8,921 nt of DNA from Planctomycetaceae bacterium (GTDB taxonomy: Bacteria > Planctomycetota > Planctomycetia > Pirellulales > UBA1268). The stretch covers positions 1 to 8,921 of the forward strand of contig DNLZ01000309.1 of NCBI GenBank assembly GCA_003488325.1, read 5' to 3'. A program made the translations under genes and the position numbers. The notes beneath the pieces were generated by a model that was not told the origin of the DNA, searched no databases, and saw only the letters and a program-made list of their open reading frames with translations. Each line of letters begins with the position of its first letter. The stretch's first letter is position 1. Positions 1 to 5,320 of the stretch are shown here, in pieces.

Positions 1-21
1 TCCATGCCCCGCGGGGAGAGA

Positions 22-894
22 TTAACCCGGGACATGCCCGTCGTGGAGTCGCCGCGCCGCGCGTTCGCGAGCCGCGTTGATCTCCCGCTCGAAAACGTGC
101 AGGGGATTGAGCGGCCGCAGGGGATCGTCGCACGCCGTCACGCGATTGGCCGACCGGTCCCAGTGCACCGGGCCGTAGCGGGCCGCCCGGCGGACACCGC
201 CGAGCAGGTTCCCCAGCGCATCCCCCTGGTTGAAGTGCCAGAACTCGTACGGGAAATGCACGAAGCCGTGGGCCTCCAGGATCGCGGCAATGGCCAGTCG
301 CTGCTCCAGGGCCTCCGGTTCGACGAATGGCGACCGCATCGGCGTGCGCTCGCTCATGGTGAGGTACGGATCACCGCGCCACACCTCCGTACCGTCGTCC
401 CTGCGGAACACCGAGACGTCGATCGCCGATGCCGACATGTGCGTGCCGACCTTCGGCAGGTTGGCCACGAGCACAGCCGCCCGACGGAACACGAGTTCCA
501 CCGGCGGCAGGACTCCGCCGCACTCCCACACGCACTTCGCCAGGATCGCGTCGAACACCTCCGGCTTGCGCCCGAGTTCGGCCTGCATCTCGAGGGTGCG
601 ATACCCGTCCTCGATCGCGAGGATCCAGCCGCGCTCGTTCATCTCGCGGGCCGCGGCGAGGAGTCCCGGCACGAGCCCGCGGCGGATGACGAACAGGCGA
701 TCGAGCGTGCCGGCGATCTTCGTCGTCGAGAATCGCATCTCGACGCCCGCCTCCGCCGCCTCGTCCGGGATCGAGGCGAGCGGCTCGCCGCACTCGCGGA
801 CCTCGACGGCGAGCGTGCGCTCCACCACGTCGTAGCCCGCCTCCATCTGCTCGGCCCAGTAGGCGCGGCGCGCCGCCTCGTCGTGCGTCGTCAT
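22..894 (-). CDS. VanX/DdpX-type D-alanyl-D-alanine dipeptidase (peptidase family M15D)
   Basis: A 290-residue protein predicted to be a zinc dipeptidase that splits D-Ala-D-Ala or similar D,D-dipeptides. Seen in the sequence: the zinc-site motif THMSASAID (H152 and D159, seven residues apart as in VanX H116/D123), the second motif EFWH (E217 as general base, H220 as third zinc ligand), and DGYRT with R99 at the position of the VanX catalytic arginine. There is no signal peptide or membrane segment, so a cytoplasmic location is likely, as for VanX. It is about 90 residues longer than VanX (roughly 200), with extra N-terminal and C-terminal stretches; the Arg-rich tail (from about 268) is not family core. 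The ATG start has GGGAG nine nt upstream. It follows the ceramidase-family gene by 46 nt on the same strand. A role in peptidoglycan dipeptide turnover is more likely than vancomycin resistance, because no vanH/vanA or vanRS partners are visible. The family call is firm; the exact substrate is inferred. Confidence 0.88.
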   Translation of the reverse strand: MTTHDEAARRAYWAEQMEAGYDVVERTLAVEVRECGEPLASIPDEAAEAGVEMRFSTTKIAGTLDRLFVIRRGLVPGLLAAAREMNERGWILAIEDGYRTLEMQAELGRKPEVFDAILAKCVWECGGVLPPVELVFRRAAVLVANLPKVGTHMSASAIDVSVFRRDDGTEVWRGDPYLTMSERTPMRSPFVEPEALEQRLAIAAILEAHGFVHFPYEFWHFNQGDALGNLLGGVRRAARYGPVHWDRSANRVTACDDPLRPLNPLHVFEREINAARERAARRLHDGHVPG

Positions 895-940
895 CGTCGC
901 GCTCTCCCGGTGCGTGTCGCGTGGTCGATCCGGCTCGGCA

Positions 941-2368
941 TCACGGCGCCGTTCCCGCCGGCTTGTCCGCCTCGCGTCGCCGCACGTCGGCGGGATGTTT
1001 CGAGAACGTCTCGAAGACGTCCCCGACGACGCGATCCGTCAGTCGGCCGAGCTCCGCGAGGATCGCCCGCTCGGCGTCCGGTGTGAGGCGGGAGGTGTTC
1101 GGCTCATATCCGCCGAATCGGTAGGACTCCTCGGTGGCGAGATACCCGACGTTCCCGTTGGCGTAGCCGATCACGATCGGAATCGCACGATCGCCGATCG
1201 CCCGCTCGAGCTTCAGTCCATACTCCACCATCGGCTCCCCCGGCATCGTCAAGAGAAGGTACGGGCCGAGCGCCAGCGCCATGAGTTCCGCGGGCACGAG
1301 CGCCTCCTTGCCGGGAAGGTCGATCGTCGAGCTGGCGACACGGATCGGCAGGAACGTCGCCCGGCCGGCCCGGGCCTCGCGTGTGACGCTCCTCGCGAGG
1401 GCGCGAACCGTCGCGCCCCCGAGGTCGCGGCCCGCCCACTGGATGTCGGCCTCGTCGGCACAGCGATACGGATAGCCGGCGAGGTTGGGGCGGATGTCCC
1501 CGGCGCATCCCTGCAGGAAGAGGACACGGGTCCGCCCGGCATAGGCGTGCTCGACGAACGACTGCGCCTCGCCCGGAAAATCCGCGCTCATCCGCGGATA
1601 GCCGTCGGGATACGGACGGCTGCCCTTGTCACCCCAGGTGAAGAAGCAGGGGTGGCACACCGCGTGCATCAGCACCGCAAGCGGGTCGAGGGACGTGCCG
1701 TCGTCGAATCGCAGCACCTTCACCCGCGGGTCGTTGACGCCCTCCGGATTCAATCCGACCACCGCACGGCCGTCGACGATCTTGCGGCGGTTGATCCCGA
1801 AGCCGATGCGGTCCTCGCCATACCCTACGCTGACCGGCCGCATGGACGCCGCGGCCTCGCGGGCCGCCGCCCCCAGTTTGACCACGACGTCGGCGCCCCA
1901 TTCCGGATGCTCCGTGAAGCCGGGGCCCGAGTGGTTGTGCGAGGCGGCCACGAGCACGTGGCTCTCCGGCACGTCGGCGGCCCGATGAATCGCCTCGCGG
2001 GCCTGTCGCACCAGCGGCTCCCAGGCACCGATCGTGTCGAGCGTCACGATGGCGGCCCGCGTGTCTCCGTCGTCGAGCACGAGGACCCCGGCGCGAAGCG
2101 GATCACGCACGCCCGTGACCGGTCGCCGATGCCCCACGACGGTGAGCCCGTCGACCCGCGCCGGGGTGATGTCGACCTTCGCCACACCGGCCCGCAGGTT
2201 GGTCGCGACCGCAAAGCGGCCGTCGTCGTCCACGCCGGACACCGCGCCGGGCTGCGCCCGCACCGTCCCCCCCGCCCCGACGAGCCATACGCCGGTCCAG
2301 AGCGTCGTGACCACCACGCGCCGCCGCCATGCCACGCCGACCTGCCACCCACCCTCGTCCGGTCTCAT
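941..2368 (-). CDS. Secreted neutral/alkaline ceramidase-family protein (N-terminal domain), nucleophile Ser replaced by Arg
   Basis: A 475-residue exported protein of the neutral/alkaline non-lysosomal ceramidase family, a zinc amidohydrolase fold. A signal peptide is visible: basic RRR at 15-17, hydrophobic core 18-34, likely cut after VRA (36-38). Family landmarks in order: RAGVAKVDITP (59-69), ASHNHSGPG (142-150, metal His), HAVCHP (235-240, metal His), GCAGDIRPN (287-295), PGEPMVEYG (376-384, metal Glu 378), GYANGNVGYLATEESY (401-416, Tyr). In characterised neutral ceramidases the fourth motif reads GDxSPN and its Ser is the nucleophile; here it is GDIRPN, with Arg 293, so ceramide hydrolysis is doubtful. 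The start at 2368 is chosen over the longer open frame to 2488 because it has AAGGAG nine nt upstream, begins the signal peptide, and avoids overlap with the Cache gene. At 475 residues it lacks the C-terminal domain of full ceramidases (about 650 or more). Family is confident; activity is unknown. Confidence 0.85.
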   Translation of the reverse strand: MRPDEGGWQVGVAWRRRVVVTTLWTGVWLVGAGGTVRAQPGAVSGVDDDGRFAVATNLRAGVAKVDITPARVDGLTVVGHRRPVTGVRDPLRAGVLVLDDGDTRAAIVTLDTIGAWEPLVRQAREAIHRAADVPESHVLVAASHNHSGPGFTEHPEWGADVVVKLGAAAREAAASMRPVSVGYGEDRIGFGINRRKIVDGRAVVGLNPEGVNDPRVKVLRFDDGTSLDPLAVLMHAVCHPCFFTWGDKGSRPYPDGYPRMSADFPGEAQSFVEHAYAGRTRVLFLQGCAGDIRPNLAGYPYRCADEADIQWAGRDLGGATVRALARSVTREARAGRATFLPIRVASSTIDLPGKEALVPAELMALALGPYLLLTMPGEPMVEYGLKLERAIGDRAIPIVIGYANGNVGYLATEESYRFGGYEPNTSRLTPDAERAILAELGRLTDRVVGDVFETFSKHPADVRRREADKPAGTAP

Positions 2369-2377
2369 TGCGGCCGT

Positions 2378-2383
2378 CTCCTT
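2378..2383 (-). promoter_or_regulatory. Ribosome binding site of the ceramidase-family gene
   Basis: AAGGAG on the minus strand ends nine nt before the ATG at 2368. It decides the start: the open frame continues upstream to an ATG at 2488, which would place 33 nt of overlap inside the preceding gene and a 40-residue Arg-rich extension before the signal peptide. Confidence 0.7.
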
Positions 2384-2454
2384 GCGATCGAGGCGTCGTG
2401 CCGACGCTCCCCCTTTCAGGATTGATCGCGCGACGGCGAAGGGCGGGCCACGCG

Positions 2455-4833
2455 TCAGTCGAGGGGACGGGCCACGTGCGCGCTCCATCCAAGTCCGACG
2501 TATTCACGATAGCCCTTCGTTCTCGACGATCCGAGCAGGTAATTCCTGCCGCCGCTGCGGAAGATACCCGACGTCGTCTCTCCGCGGCCGAGCCCTGCCG
2601 CCTTCGGCGGCAGCTCCAAGAGCTTCCCCACGGGGAAGGTTTCCTCGCAGGTGCTTTCGATGACCTCCCCCTTGGCATTTGTGTAGAAGGCGGCACTTCC
2701 GGCGATGGAGGCACCCGACGAGTCGAGTGGCAGGCAGGTCGAGAGGATCTTTTTCGCCTCCGTGTCCCAGTCGAAGAGCGTGCCGAGGACGCCGATCGAG
2801 TCGCCCTGTCGCGCGCCCTTGCGTCTCACGCCGCCCGAATAGATCAGCGAGCGATTCCGCGCCTTCTCGAGGCTCGACTTCTGGATGTCCTGCACCGCAA
2901 ACTCGTCCGACCGCGCCGTGCGCATGCCGAGCTGGAACCAGGTCTGGTCCGAGACGTTGATCTTCGCGAGTTCGTTCCGCAGTTCCGTCCGCGAGCAGGC
3001 GACGATGTTTCCAGAATCGTCTGCCAGCACGATATTCCGGTACATCGTGTAGCTGCCGTTGATCACCTTGAGCCGGTCGCTGGCCCGGTGGAAGCTGTCC
3101 GCCGCAGGCTGCTCCAGTGCGTTCCAGAAGTACTCGTCGGTGCTCCACCAGCGGATGTCGGCCGCACGCTCGAACAGGTTGCGATCGATGAGGTCGATCG
3201 CCTGCTTCGAGAAGTTCTCGAGCGCCTTGAGATTGAGCTCCAGCTCCCCGAGAGCCATCTCCCGGAGCAGGTCCTCCATCCGCGACGTCACGAAGTCGCC
3301 GGTGCGCGTGATGCGGTTGAAGATGGGCCCCAGCGAGCCTCCCCGCTTGCCGAGCTTGCTCGCAAACACGATGCCGTTGAGTGAGATGAGCTGGATCGAC
3401 TCCTTGTCGTCCTGCACCCGCAGGTAGGTCTGCTTGTTGATGTCAGGGATGATCCTCGAATTCATCAGCTCGTCCGCGGTGATGCCGATGTCGTCCGGCG
3501 GCGACGCCAGCTCGAAGAGGAAGGACTTCGGCACGACGACGTGGGAGCTCCAGCCGAGTCCCCGGTAGTCGAGGTAGCCGTCTGTACGTGCGGAGAAGAT
3601 CGCCGACTCCACGCCGGCGAAGACCATGTAGCGGACCGACCGCTCCCCGGCCCCGAGGTCGCGGCTCGTGCGCGGGATGACCCGGCTCATGTCGCCGGAG
3701 GCGAGCGTCGGATCGGTGGAGGCGATGATCGTGCCCGCGCGGTCGGTGAAGAGCGAGAACGAGCCCTCGATGCGACTGCCGTCCCCGGCCTTCGGCATGT
3801 ACTCCTCCAGGATCAGGGCGGCCTCCCCCTGGAAGTCGAAGAACACCCCGAGCGCCCCCGTGATGCGGCCAGTCTCGCTCGAGTGTTCGCGGACTGCGGT
3901 CGAGTAGACGAGCGACAGCTGGGTCTCGATCTGCGACGGACCGAGATCCTGGGCGTGGTACTCGGTGCCGTTGCGGGTCTCCAGGGCCTTGGCGAACCAC
4001 GGCTCGTTCGAAATATCGAGGCCGAGCACCCGGTCTCGGGTCTCGGGGTTGGCGTTCGCGATCACGCGTCCGTCTCCCGTCGCGAGCACGATGTCGCGAT
4101 AGAGCGTGTAGGAGTGGCGGATGTCCTCGAGCCGGTCGCACGCCACACGCATCGCGACGTCCAACTCCGCACAGGTGATCGCGAGTGCCGTCATCTGTTC
4201 GCGGCAGGATTCGGACACCTTCGCCTCGGACGACCAGGCGTCGAGTTGTTCACGGAAGGCGGCCAACGCGCCCCCGCGCAGCAGGTCCGGGAAGGCGGTG
4301 AGGGGGGCGAGCACGGCCGGCGGAAACGGCTCGGAGCCCGCGGCTTCCGCACCGGGCTTGCCGCCGCGTCGGCCCCGCCGCGCGTCCGCACGTGCGGCAG
4401 CCAGGGTGCGGGCCTGATCCCGTCCGCGGTCGTAGATCGCCAGACAGGCGGAAAACGCGGTCTCGAGCGCCCACCAGCGGACATCGCACGTGCGCTCGAG
4501 AAGATTGCGATCCAACGTGTTGATCTTGTTGTACGCCGTCGTCGCGAGGATCGAGCAGTGGAGCGCCTCCTTCGCCACGTAGTACTGGTCGAAGAGCTTC
4601 TTCGTGACCTCGAGCAGGTTGCCGGAGAACGTCTCCACGCGCTGCATCAATTCCGTGATCTGTTCCTGTTCGGTGGCGTTCTCCGAGATTTCGACGGCCG
4701 TCGACTCGCCCTGGTTGCAGACCGGCAGCAGTCCGTTGAGTTCGCTGACGATGCGTTCGTAGAACTCCCGATGCTCGAAGCGGATGGCGGGATCGAAGAT
4801 GCTGAAACGCTTGTCTGCCTTGGCCGTTTTCAT
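2455..4833 (-). CDS. Soluble tandem Cache-like sensor protein co-translated with cheW
   Basis: A 792-residue protein built from two copies of one sensor module. Copy 1 (about 109-435) and copy 2 (about 551-790) align end to end: RNLLERTCDVRWW (109-121) with RNLFERAADIRWW (551-563); DRLEDIRHSYTLYRDIVLA (233-251) with DRLKVINGSYTMYRNIVLA (586-604); NEPWF (276-280) with DQTWF (629-633); GYLDYRGLGWSSHV (419-432) with GYREYVGLGWSAHV (774-787). The order helix, 'YTxYRxIVLAxxxGxIxA', 'WF', 'LGWxxHV' is typical of double Cache (dCache) ligand-binding domains. Each copy is preceded by a helical segment (about 45-108 and 500-550). No signal peptide, membrane helix, HAMP or MCP signalling hairpin is seen, so it appears cytoplasmic, unlike most Cache proteins. 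Copy 1 carries an insert of nearly 90 residues between its helix and its Cache core. AGGAGGAG lies five nt before the ATG, and the ATG overlaps the cheW stop (ATGA). Ligand and output are unknown; an input subunit for the CheA-CheW pair is inferred. Cache assignment rests on motif reading only. Confidence 0.8.
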   Translation of the reverse strand: MKTAKADKRFSIFDPAIRFEHREFYERIVSELNGLLPVCNQGESTAVEISENATEQEQITELMQRVETFSGNLLEVTKKLFDQYYVAKEALHCSILATTAYNKINTLDRNLLERTCDVRWWALETAFSACLAIYDRGRDQARTLAAARADARRGRRGGKPGAEAAGSEPFPPAVLAPLTAFPDLLRGGALAAFREQLDAWSSEAKVSESCREQMTALAITCAELDVAMRVACDRLEDIRHSYTLYRDIVLATGDGRVIANANPETRDRVLGLDISNEPWFAKALETRNGTEYHAQDLGPSQIETQLSLVYSTAVREHSSETGRITGALGVFFDFQGEAALILEEYMPKAGDGSRIEGSFSLFTDRAGTIIASTDPTLASGDMSRVIPRTSRDLGAGERSVRYMVFAGVESAIFSARTDGYLDYRGLGWSSHVVVPKSFLFELASPPDDIGITADELMNSRIIPDINKQTYLRVQDDKESIQLISLNGIVFASKLGKRGGSLGPIFNRITRTGDFVTSRMEDLLREMALGELELNLKALENFSKQAIDLIDRNLFERAADIRWWSTDEYFWNALEQPAADSFHRASDRLKVINGSYTMYRNIVLADDSGNIVACSRTELRNELAKINVSDQTWFQLGMRTARSDEFAVQDIQKSSLEKARNRSLIYSGGVRRKGARQGDSIGVLGTLFDWDTEAKKILSTCLPLDSSGASIAGSAAFYTNAKGEVIESTCEETFPVGKLLELPPKAAGLGRGETTSGIFRSGGRNYLLGSSRTKGYREYVGLGWSAHVARPLD
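2464..3183 (-). repeat. Second copy of the duplicated Cache-like module (protein-level repeat)
   Basis: This encodes residues 551-790 of the tandem Cache protein and is the shorter, presumably more compact copy. It has only about 22 residues between the RWW helix (561-563) and DRLKV (586-590). Similarity to the first copy is clear in protein but not in DNA, so the duplication is old. Confidence 0.75.
3529..4509 (-). repeat. First copy of the duplicated Cache-like module, with an inserted segment
   Basis: This encodes residues 109-435 of the tandem Cache protein. Compared with the second copy it holds an insert of nearly 90 residues within 128-232. The insert includes an Ala/Arg/Gly-rich stretch (about 137-166, containing RRGRRGGKPG) that looks disordered, then a Pro-rich turn and helices. 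Confidence 0.72.
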
Positions 4834-5309
4834 GGCGACTCCTCCTGGGGGACCATGAGGTCCTTGACCAGCCTGGGGACGGAGATGAGGGTCATGAGCC
4901 GGCTCTCGGACTTCATGACCCCGTCGATGTATTCCTCCCGCACGTGCGCGGGAGGTGGATGAAACTCGAGCTTCTCGCCGTCGAGGATACCCTGCGCCTC
5001 GTCGACGATGAGGACGATCGTCTCGCTATGCGCCTCGAGACCGAGTTCGCGCGCTTCGCGCGACAGCGACTCCTCGGTCTCGAGCACGTAGAACTTCCGG
5101 CTCCTCGGCGGTGACGCGGCGTCGTCGTCGAGGAGGAAGCGGCGGACGTCGAGCGCTACCGCCGTCCTGCCCCGCAGGCTCACGAGTCCCGCCACCTTGG
5201 GGTCGTGCCCGGGCACGGGAAAAAGCCGCAGCGGCTTGCTGATCTCCTGCACGAGCAGCACCGGAATCCCGAAGAGATGCCCGCCGACGAGAAACGAGGC
5301 GTATTCCAT
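4830..5309 (-). CDS. cheW: Chemotaxis adaptor protein CheW
   Basis: A 159-residue CheW, the usual length for a single-domain adaptor that links the kinase CheA to receptors in signalling arrays. The domain fills the protein: FLVGGHLFGIPVLLVQEI (6-23, first beta strands), PVPGHDPKVAGLVSLRGRTAVALDVR (31-56, the CheW hallmark G-L-x-x-L-R-G-x-x-x-x-x-x-D), then ETIVLIVDEAQGILD (96-110). The Met at 5309 is chosen because the CheW fold starts there and TAGGAG lies five nt upstream. The longer open frame to 5702 only reads through the cheA receiver region in another frame and gives Arg/Pro-rich nonsense. It starts 8 nt after the cheA stop and its TGA overlaps the next ATG, which points to co-translation of all three genes. 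It is soluble, with no membrane segment. Nothing is missing from the fold. Whether it serves motility or another output cannot be told here. Confidence 0.93.
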   Translation of the reverse strand: MEYASFLVGGHLFGIPVLLVQEISKPLRLFPVPGHDPKVAGLVSLRGRTAVALDVRRFLLDDDAASPPRSRKFYVLETEESLSREARELGLEAHSETIVLIVDEAQGILDGEKLEFHPPPAHVREEYIDGVMKSESRLMTLISVPRLVKDLMVPQEESP

Positions 5310-5314
5310 GGCGT

Positions 5315-5320
5315 CTCCTA
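5315..5320 (-). promoter_or_regulatory. cheW ribosome binding site overlapping the cheA stop codon
   Basis: The minus-strand hexamer TAGGAG contains the cheA stop (TAG, 5320-5318) and the cheW Shine-Dalgarno core (AGGAG), five nt before the cheW ATG. Ribosomes ending cheA are thus placed directly on the cheW start region, which suggests translational coupling and a fixed CheA:CheW ratio. Confidence 0.7.

Noticed and set aside
3..16. Palindrome CCCCGCGGGG (7-16) and an ATG (minus strand, 5-3) just past the dipeptidase stop
   Set aside because: The palindrome has no loop or T-tract and is too short for a terminator. The ATG has only two following bases in the window and no good ribosome site, so a next gene cannot be supported.
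22..894. Vancomycin-resistance function for the VanX-type dipeptidase
   Set aside because: No vanH, vanA/B ligase or vanRS genes lie nearby, and VanX-like enzymes are widespread in Gram-negative bacteria with turnover roles.
2393..2407. Small hairpin (5-bp stem GCGTC/GACGC, 5-nt loop) between the Cache gene and the ceramidase-family gene
   Set aside because: The stem is short and not followed by a T-tract on the minus strand, so it is not a credible intrinsic terminator in GC-rich DNA.
3541..4962. Plus-strand open frame of 473 codons opposite the Cache gene, with similar ones at 914-2425 and 2329-3384
   Set aside because: These are antisense shadows of well supported minus-strand genes; their products are Arg/His/Ala/Val-rich without motifs, and several overlap each other.
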